Of a stretch of DNA of 6,307 nucleotides, positions 1 through 6,050 are shown piece after piece. Numbering within the stretch: the stretch's first letter is position 1; every line of letters begins with the position of its first letter. The stretch covers positions 1 through 6,307 of the forward strand of contig CANJPN010000379.1 in assembly GCA_947475855.1 (NCBI GenBank). The letters run 5' to 3'. A program made the position numbers and the translations under genes. Origin of the DNA: Bradyrhizobiaceae bacterium. GTDB lineage: Bacteria > Pseudomonadota > Alphaproteobacteria > Rhizobiales > Hyphomicrobiaceae. A model generated the notes under the pieces. That model searched no databases. It saw only the letters and a list, made by a program, of their open reading frames with translations, and had not been told where the DNA came from.

Positions 1-98
1 AATCATGGTTCGCCACAGCAGCAAACCCCCATCACGATTTGCAAGGAAATCCACGGGGAAGCGTGGAAATCCGGCAACTCAAAGCCAGACTTCCCGCT

Positions 99-186
99 CG
101 ATCAGCAAACGAGATCAGCAGGTTGAAGAAACTTCACGGCCGACTATTTAATGTCTGCTGATCAATTACTTGTATTGGCCTGCTGA
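99..186. promoter_or_regulatory. Four-copy TCAGCA/TGCTGA operator-like array before the sugar transferase gene
   Basis: The hexamer TCAGCA occurs at 102-107 and 115-120, and its reverse complement TGCTGA at 156-161 and 181-186. The two central copies extend to a perfect 9-bp inverted repeat, GATCAGCAG at 113-121 and CTGCTGATC at 155-163. Aligned in one orientation, the copies suggest a consensus near GATCAGCAGG. The inner pair brackets the best promoter candidate (123-152), an arrangement expected of a repressor or other DNA-binding regulator. The repeats are seen directly; the regulatory role is inferred and no regulator family is recognised. Confidence 0.4.
123..152 (+). promoter_or_regulatory. 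Candidate sigma70-type promoter for the sugar transferase gene
   Basis: TTGAAG (123-128) matches 4 of 6 bases of the -35 consensus. TTTAAT (147-152) matches 5 of 6 of the -10 consensus, with an 18-nt spacer. This is the most AT-rich stretch of the upstream region. Transcription would start near 158-160, giving a leader of about 55 nt before the ATG at 215, with a GGGAG ribosome binding site at 201-205. It lies between the arms of the 113-121/155-163 inverted repeat. Alphaproteobacterial promoters are often poor matches to this consensus, so this is only a candidate. Confidence 0.4.
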
Positions 187-214
187 CAAGTCGGCGGTGT
201 GGGAGTGTTAGTAC

Positions 215-1684
215 ATGAGCGTCTCGAGTTTTGGCTCTATCGAGTCTGCGGGTCTGGTTCTGGGGGATCGGACTGCGCTTCCGAAACGAGTTTCCCGCCG
301 CGTTGCCATGGATCTCGTCGGCGTCAGCGACGTCGCGGCTGTCGTGCTTGGAGCTATCCTGCCCGCTTGGATCTATGCGGAGGCTGGTGGTCTCGAGATC
401 AACCCTGTCACGATCGTGAAGTCAGCGCTCGTAACATCAATGCTCTTCTTCGTCTGCATGCAGGCGTGGAACATGTACGATTTGAGCCGCGTCGACGATC
501 TGCCGGTCAAGCCTGGACGAATATTGGCGGCTCTCATCTTGGCGACGTTCGCGGCGCTGGGTCTGGGCGTGCCGTTCAGCGTGGCTGAGGTTCACCTGTG
601 GGTCTGGTATGCAGCCTGGATCTCGGCGAGCTTCGTCGCTCTTTTCGCCATGCGGCTGATCTGCCGCGCCGTACTGAAGAGATTGACCGCGGCCGGAGCG
701 TTCGATACGCGCGTTGCAGTTTTCGGCGCTGGCGAGATCGCCCGCCGGGTTCAGGACAGTCTCAAGAACGAAACGACAGGCATCCGCTTTGTCGGCGTTT
801 ATGATGACCGCCCGCGTGATCGCCTCGACGCCGACAATCTCGATATCAAGGGGCGCCTCGAAGACCTGATGGCTCAAGGCCGCAGGGGCGCTATCGACCA
901 GATCGTCATTGCACTGCCACAGTCGGCTGACCGCCGCATGTCGCTGATCGCCAACCAGCTGCAGCAGTTGCCGGTCAGCATTCACATGGTCACGCATTTG
1001 TCCTCCGATCTCGTCGAAGGTGGCCCCGCGAACAAGGTGTCGTCCATCGGTGGCGTCGGTCTCCTGGATGTGAAGGAACGCCCGTTGAACGATTGGGCGC
1101 CGATGGTGAAGCGGGCCGAGGATATCGTGCTCGGCGGTTTGCTGCTGGCGCTTGCGCTGCCGGTGATGGTCCTCATCGCGATTGCCATCAAGCTCGAGAG
1201 CAATGGTCCTGTGCTGTTCCGCCAGCGCGGCCGGGGGCTCAACTTCGCGATCTTCGACGTGTTGAAGTTCCGGACGATGACCTGCATGGAGGACGGGCAG
1301 AATATCGCGCAGGCGCAGGCATTCGATCCGCGCGTCACGAAGGTCGGCCGAATGCTGCGCCGCCTCAGTCTCGACGAGCTGCCGCAACTCATCAATGTGC
1401 TGAAGGGCGATATGTCGCTTGTCGGGCCGCGGCCGCATGCTCTCGCACACAACGCCCAGTGGGGTGAGCAGGTCAAGACCTACGGCATCCGCCATCAGAT
1501 GAAGCCTGGCATCACCGGCCTTGCCCAGGTCGAAGGATGGCGGGGAGAGGTGACCAACGAGAACGACATAGCCTGCCGCGTGAAAGAGGATCTCTCCTAC
1601 ATCCGCAATTGGTCGCTGGAGCTCGATCTGATGATCCTTGCGCGGACCTTCCGGGCGGTGCTGTTCGCGAAGAATGCTTACTGA
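215..1684 (+). CDS. Polyprenyl-phosphate sugar (probably glucose) phosphotransferase, exopolysaccharide initiation
   Basis: This 489-residue integral membrane enzyme would transfer a sugar-1-phosphate, probably glucose-1-phosphate, from a UDP-sugar to undecaprenyl phosphate on the cytoplasmic face. That is the first step of exopolysaccharide or capsule repeat-unit assembly. Four hydrophobic segments lie at about 33-55, 64-84, 102-120 and 127-149. A Rossmann-like CoA-binding-type domain follows, with VAVFGAGEIA at 167-176. A further hydrophobic segment (304-326) opens the bacterial sugar transferase domain. That domain shows KFRTM (351-355), DPR (371-373), LSLDELPQL (384-392) with the catalytic Asp-Glu pair D387/E388, GPRP (404-407) and GITGLAQVEGWRGE (432-445). 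Length and layout match full-length WcaJ/GumD/ExoY-type proteins. The ATG at 215 is supported by GGGAG nine bases upstream. The gene seems to be transcribed alone, since a strong terminator follows. The glucose specificity is inferred from the WRGE-type C-terminus; galactose cannot be excluded. Confidence 0.93.
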   Translation: MSVSSFGSIESAGLVLGDRTALPKRVSRRVAMDLVGVSDVAAVVLGAILPAWIYAEAGGLEINPVTIVKSALVTSMLFFVCMQAWNMYDLSRVDDLPVKPGRILAALILATFAALGLGVPFSVAEVHLWVWYAAWISASFVALFAMRLICRAVLKRLTAAGAFDTRVAVFGAGEIARRVQDSLKNETTGIRFVGVYDDRPRDRLDADNLDIKGRLEDLMAQGRRGAIDQIVIALPQSADRRMSLIANQLQQLPVSIHMVTHLSSDLVEGGPANKVSSIGGVGLLDVKERPLNDWAPMVKRAEDIVLGGLLLALALPVMVLIAIAIKLESNGPVLFRQRGRGLNFAIFDVLKFRTMTCMEDGQNIAQAQAFDPRVTKVGRMLRRLSLDELPQLINVLKGDMSLVGPRPHALAHNAQWGEQVKTYGIRHQMKPGITGLAQVEGWRGEVTNENDIACRVKEDLSYIRNWSLELDLMILARTFRAVLFAKNAY

Positions 1685-1710
1685 AACCGGATTTCAAAGT
1701 GATCGGGATT

Positions 1711-1741
1711 GAAGGGCCGGGTCGGCAAGACCCGGCCCTTC
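1711..1741 (+). terminator. Strong intrinsic-type terminator after the sugar transferase gene
   Basis: A perfect 13-bp stem (arms 1711-1723 and 1729-1741, GAAGGGCCGGGTC against its complement) closes on a five-base loop, GGCAA. It begins 27 nt after the stop codon. The downstream T-tract is weak (CTTCTTGCG). The stem is GC-rich and perfect, so termination or 3'-end protection is likely. It separates the polysaccharide gene from the hydroxylase operon. Confidence 0.82.
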
Positions 1742-1815
1742 TTGCGTTCGCGATGGCGAATTGCAGCAGGGGCCGGCTCACGTCTTGCGGGGTAAGGTGC
1801 ACGCTGACACAGTGG

Positions 1816-1829
1816 GGGCCTGCAGGCCC
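1816..1829. promoter_or_regulatory. 14-bp perfect palindrome upstream of the hydroxylase operon
   Basis: GGGCCTGCAGGCCC is a perfect palindrome located 49 nt before the large-subunit start, in the 136-nt stretch between the terminator and that gene. It is in the right place for a repressor or activator site, or for a leader hairpin, of the operon. No convincing -35/-10 pair was recognised beside it. A short dyad, TTCGC-GATG-GCGAA (1747-1760), also lies in this gap. In GC-rich DNA a palindrome of this kind may arise by chance, so the role is tentative. Confidence 0.25.
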
Positions 1830-1877
1830 TCGGGCGGACTTGCATGGGAAGCAAACCCAACAGGATGTGAAGGTTAC

Positions 1878-4250
1878 ATGGCGGACACGCATGAGCCTAC
1901 AGGCTGGATCGGCGCGCGGCTGAAGCGCAAGGAGGACGGGAGGCACCTCGCGGGTGCGGCGCAGTTTGTCGCCGACATCCGGATACCAGGGCTCAAGGAT
2001 GTCGCGTTCGTCAGATCGCAGGTGGCGCACGGTCATGTGCGCGGCATCGTGAAGCCTGCGGACAAGAGTGCGCAAGTTTTCACTTTCGCAGACCTCGGCA
2101 ACGTCAACGTGTTGCCGGCCGGGCCGGAAATGCCGAGCTTCAAGCTCGGGCCGTATCCGCCGTTGGCAATGGACCGGGTGCGCTTTGCTGGCCAGACGAT
2201 CGCAGCCGTGGTGGCTGGAACGCGTGGTGAAGCCGAGGATATCGCCGATACGGTCGTCGTCGACATAGACGAGCTGCCGGCTGTCGTCGATTGCGTGGCG
2301 GCAATGCAGCCGGGGGCGCAGAAGCTGTTCGAGCACTGGGCTGACAACGCCTACATCACGTCGACGATCACGGAAGGCGATATTGCGCGGGCGGCCGCGG
2401 CGCCGATCCAGGTGCGGCGGCAATTCCGGATGAACCGGCAGGCGACGGTGACGCTTGAAGGCCGCGGCGTCGTCGCGCACTGGGATCGCAGGCTCGAGGA
2501 ACTCGTCGTCTATCTTTCGACCCAGGGCGCACATGTCATGCGCATCGGCATCGCGCAATCGCTGGGGTTGCCGGAACACAAGGTGCGCGTAATCGCGCCC
2601 GATGTCGGCGGTGGCTTCGGCGGAAAGAACCGGTTGATGCCGGAAGAGGTCGCTGTGGCTGCACTTGCGATCAAATGCGGGCATCCCGTCCGCTGGATCG
2701 AGGACCGGCGCGAGCATCTGATCGCCTCGGTGCATGCGCGGGATCACACCTACGACCTCACGATATCAGCGGAGCGCGACGGTACGCTCATCGGTGTCGA
2801 GGGCGACGTTTATGTCGATGCCGGCGCTTATGCGCTTTGGCCGACAGGCTCGTTCATGGAAACCAGTATGGCTGCGCGCAATCTGCCGGGGCCGTATCGC
2901 ATAAAGGCACTCAAAGTAAACACCTGGACGGTTGCCACCAACAAGGCGCCGATGGGGCCTTATCGCGGTGTCGCGCGGCCGGGCGCGTGCTTCGCCATCG
3001 AGCGGCTGGTTGACGAGATGGCGCGCGAGATCGGTCGTAAGGCGTTCGATCTGAGGCGGCAGAACATCGTGACGAAGGCGGAGCTGCCCTACACGACCGT
3101 GGGCGGCATGACGTTCGACACCGGCGATTACGTCGCCTCGCTCGACATGGCGCGCGATCTGATCGGTGAAGTGGCGGTCCGGAAACGTCAGAGCCAATCC
3201 GAGAGCGACGGCCGCGCGATCGGTGTCGGCTTCGCCTTCTATTCCGAGCAAAGCGGTCACGGTGCGGCCGAATGGATGAAGCGCAAGGGACGGATCATTC
3301 CGGGCTATGAGTCGTGCAATGCCCGAATGAATTCGGACGGCTCCGTCATTTTGGCAGTGGGCACGCAGTGTTTCGGCCAGGGGCACGACACGACGTACGC
3401 GCAAATCGCGGCGCATGAACTGGGCATAGATCCGTCGCTGATTACGATCCGCTACGGCGACACCTCGACCACGCCGATGGGGTTCGGCAGCTTCGGTTCA
3501 CGGTCGATCGTGTTCGCCGGCGGCGCAGTGGCGCACGCGGGCAGGCAGCTCGCGGACAAGATCAAGAAGATCGGCGCGCATCTCATGCAGGCGGATCCTG
3601 CAACGGTGCATATCGAGAACGGTCGGGTGCATGCGTCCTCGGAAGGGGTTGCTGCATCGTTGCCGATAGCGGAGGTGGCGCGTGCGGCCAACATCCGTCA
3701 GGAGTTATTGCCGGCCGGCATGAGCCCACTGTTGGAGGTGACCTCGACATATGAGCCACGCGATTCCGCAGGCGTGTTTTCCTACGGTACGCATGCGGCT
3801 GTCGTTGCTGTCGATCCCGACACTGGCGTCGTGGAGATCCTCGATTACGCAATATCGGAGGACTGCGGCACGGTGATCAATCCGATGATCGTCGATGCAC
3901 AGGTACAGGGAGGTATCGCGCAGGGTATCGGGACGGCGCTCTACGAAGAGATACCATTCAGCTCCGAAGGTCAGCCGCTTGCGACGACGTTTGCCGACTA
4001 CCACGTGCCCGGCGCGCTCGAGGTGCCGCTGGTTCGGGTCGGTCATCTGATGCATCCTGCCGAGGGGACGGAATACGGCGTGAAAGGGGTTGGCGAAGGT
4101 GGGGCCATCGCGCCGCCTGCGGTGCTCGGGAATGCTATCGCAGACGCGTTCCGCTCGATCGGCGCGCAGCCCAACGAGACCCCGATGACACCGCGCCGTG
4201 TGTCGGACGCGATTGCCGCTGCCCGTGCTGCAATGGGGGTGCGCTCATGA
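1878..4250 (+). CDS. Molybdopterin-binding large subunit of a xanthine dehydrogenase/CO dehydrogenase-family hydroxylase
   Basis: This 790-residue catalytic subunit would bind the molybdenum-pterin cofactor and hydroxylate an unidentified, probably aromatic, heterocyclic or aldehyde-like substrate. The N-terminal alpha/beta hammerhead domain covers about residues 10-135 (GARLKRKEDGRHLAG, then VRFAGQTIAAVVAGTRGEAED). Cofactor-domain motifs follow: STQGAH (Q216), DVGGGFGGKN (242-251), the active-site loop PYRGVAR (361-367), CFGQGH (498-503), TPMGFGSFGSRS (532-543), DCGTVINP (662-669) and GVGEGG, whose E740 fits the family's catalytic glutamate. Length is normal for CoxL-like proteins (about 750-800). 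The loop lacks the cysteine of form I CO dehydrogenase (AYxCSFR) and also differs from form II (AYRGAGR). The ATG at 1878 has a GAAGG-type ribosome site (1869-1873) and starts at the conserved N-terminus. The frame is open upstream to a TTG at 1761, but those 39 extra codons look non-coding. The stop overlaps the next start by four bases (ATGA). Confidence 0.93.
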   Translation: MADTHEPTGWIGARLKRKEDGRHLAGAAQFVADIRIPGLKDVAFVRSQVAHGHVRGIVKPADKSAQVFTFADLGNVNVLPAGPEMPSFKLGPYPPLAMDRVRFAGQTIAAVVAGTRGEAEDIADTVVVDIDELPAVVDCVAAMQPGAQKLFEHWADNAYITSTITEGDIARAAAAPIQVRRQFRMNRQATVTLEGRGVVAHWDRRLEELVVYLSTQGAHVMRIGIAQSLGLPEHKVRVIAPDVGGGFGGKNRLMPEEVAVAALAIKCGHPVRWIEDRREHLIASVHARDHTYDLTISAERDGTLIGVEGDVYVDAGAYALWPTGSFMETSMAARNLPGPYRIKALKVNTWTVATNKAPMGPYRGVARPGACFAIERLVDEMAREIGRKAFDLRRQNIVTKAELPYTTVGGMTFDTGDYVASLDMARDLIGEVAVRKRQSQSESDGRAIGVGFAFYSEQSGHGAAEWMKRKGRIIPGYESCNARMNSDGSVILAVGTQCFGQGHDTTYAQIAAHELGIDPSLITIRYGDTSTTPMGFGSFGSRSIVFAGGAVAHAGRQLADKIKKIGAHLMQADPATVHIENGRVHASSEGVAASLPIAEVARAANIRQELLPAGMSPLLEVTSTYEPRDSAGVFSYGTHAAVVAVDPDTGVVEILDYAISEDCGTVINPMIVDAQVQGGIAQGIGTALYEEIPFSSEGQPLATTFADYHVPGALEVPLVRVGHLMHPAEGTEYGVKGVGEGGAIAPPAVLGNAIADAFRSIGAQPNETPMTPRRVSDAIAAARAAMGVRS

Positions 4251-5065
4251 AGTCCGCACCGTTCGATTACTTCAAACCTGGCTCGGTCGCCGATGCGTGC
4301 GCACGCCTTGCAAGCGAAAGCGGAGGCGCAGTTGCAATTGCAGGCGGCCAGTCTCTGGTGCCTCTGCTGGCCTTGCGGATGGCGCCTGCCGTCACGCTCG
4401 TCGATCTCGGCGGTCTTTCGGCGCTGGGCCAATTTGCGAAGACTTCCGACGGCGTGCGCATCGGGGCCGGCGTAACGCACGCTGCGATCGAGGATGGGAA
4501 GGTGCCCGATCCGAGTGGCGGGCTATTGCAGCGGGTGGCGGGCGGGATCGCCTATCGCTCGGTGCGCAATCACGGCACCATCGGCGGCAGCGTCGCGCTC
4601 GCTGATCCTGCCGCGGATTGGCCTGCATGTCTTCTTGCGCTGGGAGCGACCGCGCGGATCTCCGGCCCCTCCGGCGAGCGCGTCGAGCCGATGGAGGCCC
4701 TGTTGGTCGGCGCCTACACGACATCGATCGCAGCCGGTGAGATCATCACGGCGTTCGATGTGCCTGCGCTGCCTACAGGTACGCGCTGGAGCTACCAGAA
4801 AGTGGTTCGCAAGAGCGGTGCGTTCGCGATGTCTATCGGCTGCGTCATCGTGCGGCCTGATCGAGCGGCTGTGGTCGTACTCGGCGGGACGACGACGCGT
4901 GCGCAATTGCTGGTGGAGACGGCGACGGCGTTCGGGGGCGATGAGGCTCGCCTGCGCGCAGCGATCGCGCGGGATCTAGCGAGCGTTCAGCAGGATGCGG
5001 ACGACTACGTCAAGCGGTTGCACACGGCTACACTACTGAAGGCCGTGAGGGAGGCTGCGGGGTGA
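4247..5065 (+). CDS. FAD-binding medium subunit of the molybdenum hydroxylase
   Basis: This 272-residue subunit resembles CoxM/CutM and would carry FAD, passing electrons from the iron-sulfur subunit to an acceptor such as a quinone, NAD or oxygen. The N-terminal FAD-binding domain begins with FDYFKPGSVADA (6-17) and contains AGGQSL (32-37), which contacts the FAD pyrophosphate, and RNHGTIGGSVALADPAADWP (107-126), the second flavin-contacting segment. The C-terminal CO dehydrogenase flavoprotein domain runs from about 178 to the end (WSYQKVVRKSGAFAMS at 181-196). Length is normal (about 265-290). Its ATG lies inside the end of the large-subunit gene (ATGA overlap), so the two are probably translationally coupled and made in equal amounts. 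There is no transmembrane segment or signal peptide, consistent with a cytoplasmic complex. Confidence 0.92.
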   Translation: MKSAPFDYFKPGSVADACARLASESGGAVAIAGGQSLVPLLALRMAPAVTLVDLGGLSALGQFAKTSDGVRIGAGVTHAAIEDGKVPDPSGGLLQRVAGGIAYRSVRNHGTIGGSVALADPAADWPACLLALGATARISGPSGERVEPMEALLVGAYTTSIAAGEIITAFDVPALPTGTRWSYQKVVRKSGAFAMSIGCVIVRPDRAAVVVLGGTTTRAQLLVETATAFGGDEARLRAAIARDLASVQQDADDYVKRLHTATLLKAVREAAG

Positions 5066-5087
5066 AAGAATTCGCGGCGAGACGGCG

Positions 5088-5107
5088 AGAGGGGCTGCTG
5101 CCCTTTT
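5088..5107 (+). terminator. Weak terminator- or attenuator-like hairpin after the FAD-subunit gene
   Basis: GGGC-TGCT-GCCC (5092-5103) forms a 4-bp GC stem with a four-base loop and is directly followed by TTTT (5104-5107). The stem can extend to eight pairs with two G-T wobbles by pairing AGAG (5088-5091) with the T-run. It starts 22 nt after the FAD-subunit stop, inside the operon. The stem is short for a full terminator, so partial termination or a simple RNA hairpin are the realistic options. Confidence 0.35.
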
Positions 5108-5118
5108 GCGCTAACGTA

Positions 5119-5240
5119 ACACCTCTTGCGTTCCCGGAAGCCGACTGCAGCGAGGCTATCCGGGAGCCTTACACGTTCGAGAGGTGTAAAGACCCCGGCT
5201 CTGCACGCTCCGACCTATCGGTCGGATCGTTCGTCCGGGG
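5119..5240 (+). other. Tandem nested stem-loop element in the gap between FAD- and FeS-subunit genes
   Basis: Two structured blocks follow one another. In the first, ACACCTCT (5119-5126) pairs with AGAGGTGT (5180-5187). Inside that, TCCCGGA (5132-5138) pairs with TCCGGGA (5159-5165), continued after one bulged A (5158) by AGCC (5139-5142) with GGCT (5154-5157), leaving an 11-nt loop. In the second, CCCCGG (5193-5198) pairs with CCGGGG (5235-5240) around a perfect hairpin, TCCGACC-TATC-GGTCGGA (5209-5226). The pairings are read directly from the sequence. The element could be a structured leader or riboswitch, an mRNA-processing or stability element, or a small palindromic intergenic repeat. 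I recognise no known RNA family. No protein homology to the flanking subunits is visible in the gap (5066-5338). Confidence 0.45.
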
Positions 5241-5338
5241 ACGCAGTAGAAAAGTTTTCGGCCCGCCAACAGTCTGTGTCGTCGCGCATGTGGGCGCCCA
5301 AGCCGCCAGTTGTTCGTCATTGGTCGTGGATCGCCGTC

Positions 5339-5812
5339 ATGAAAGCTAAGGTTTCGTTAGTGCTCAATGGCGAGAGCGTGTCGGCCGAGGTCGAACCGCG
5401 GGAGACGCTTGCCGATTTCATTCGGGAGCGGCAAGGCCTGACCGCCACGCATCTGGGGTGTGAACATGGCGTATGCGGTGCGTGTACCGTGGAGGTTGAG
5501 GGGCAGACGACGCGGTCCTGTCTGACCCTTGCGGTCAGGGCTGACGGCATGCACGTGAAAACGCTCGAAGGGCTTGCCGCCGATCCGGCTATGATGGTGC
5601 TGAAGCGCTGGTTCCACGACGAACATGCGCTGCAGTGCGGCTTCTGCACTCCGGGCATGCTTATAACCGCAAGGGATATCCTTTCGAGGCATCGCGCGCC
5701 CGACGCCGGCACGATACGCAAGGAGCTATCCGGCCAGCTCTGCCGTTGTACGGGCTACGCCAATATCGTCAAAGCCATCGAGGCGGCGGGAAGAGAGTTG
5801 GCTGGGGCCTAG
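5339..5812 (+). CDS. [2Fe-2S] small subunit of the molybdenum hydroxylase
   Basis: This 157-residue CoxS-like subunit would carry the two [2Fe-2S] clusters linking the molybdenum site to FAD. The N-terminal plant-ferredoxin-type domain has C41, C46, C49 and C61 (GCEHGVCGACTV at 40-51). The C-terminal four-helix domain has C100, C103, C135 and C137 (QCGFCTPGM at 99-107; LCRCTGYANIV at 134-144). All eight ligands are present and the length is normal (about 155-165). The ATG at 5339 fits the family N-terminus (KVSLVLNGESV), with a modest GTGGA site at 5326-5330. The frame is open further upstream, but that part runs through the stem-loop element and resembles no CoxS sequence. The gene stands 273 nt after the FAD-subunit gene, a wide gap for subunits of one enzyme, so it may have its own regulation. 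In canonical cox operons (M-S-L order) the small-subunit gene is not last. Confidence 0.94.
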   Translation: MKAKVSLVLNGESVSAEVEPRETLADFIRERQGLTATHLGCEHGVCGACTVEVEGQTTRSCLTLAVRADGMHVKTLEGLAADPAMMVLKRWFHDEHALQCGFCTPGMLITARDILSRHRAPDAGTIRKELSGQLCRCTGYANIVKAIEAAGRELAGA

Positions 5813-5957
5813 TTCGCAGTCGAGATTGGCGTTGCTGCAAGCATCGGAGGCTTGGCCGCCTGGCTGGTTGTTCGGCTTGCTTGGCTGACGTATGGATTGG
5901 GCAGGAAAGACAATCGACTGTCGGCTGAGTCCGTCGTCGTTTGGTTTGTGTCTGCTC

Positions 5958-5981
5958 ACTCAAGTACAGCGTGCATTGAGT
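5958..5981. promoter_or_regulatory. Dyad ACTCAA-N12-TTGAGT in the intergenic region before the last gene
   Basis: Perfect 6-bp arms lie at 5958-5963 and 5976-5981 with a 12-nt spacer, giving an 18-bp centre-to-centre distance. It lies 70 nt upstream of the ATG at 6051, in the lower-GC 238-nt intergenic region 5813-6050, so an operator role is possible. The same region has a short hairpin, GAAGCA (6011-6016) with TGCTTC (6025-6030). I saw no clear terminator for the hydroxylase operon and no convincing promoter in this stretch. Confidence 0.2.
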
Positions 5982-6050
5982 ATGGTGATGTCCGTCCACT
6001 CTCAGTGTTTGAAGCACGCCGCTTTGCTTCCGGCGTATGGGGCCTAGGCG

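Noticed and set aside
1..126. Possible tail of an upstream gene (frame 1 open to a TGA at 124-126)
   Set aside because: All three forward frames are open here for a similar distance and none shows a recognisable domain or clear codon bias, so coding cannot be supported.
437..1495. Long minus-strand frame opposite the sugar transferase gene
   Set aside because: It lies opposite a gene with clear domain motifs, and its product is rich in R, H, D and Q with no recognisable domain, as expected of antisense frames in GC-rich DNA.
1761..1877. N-terminal extension of the large subunit from a TTG codon
   Set aside because: The extra 39 residues do not fit the family N-terminus, the stretch contains a palindrome and regulatory-looking DNA, and ATG 1878 has a better ribosome site.
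1512..2747. 411-codon minus-strand frame across the first terminator and the large-subunit gene
   Set aside because: It spans a terminator and two unrelated plus-strand units and has no recognisable domain; it mirrors the real genes.
5126..5338. 71-residue N-terminal extension of the FeS subunit
   Set aside because: It runs through the stem-loop element, has no similarity to CoxS proteins, and the family N-terminus begins exactly at ATG 5339.
1878..5812. Annotation as a true (form I) carbon monoxide dehydrogenase
   Set aside because: The AYxCSFR loop with its cysteine is absent; the sequence at that place is PYRGVAR.
5865..5890. Sigma54-like TGG...TTGC spacing
   Set aside because: The distance between the GG and GC elements is 11 or more instead of 10, and the flanking consensus bases are missing.
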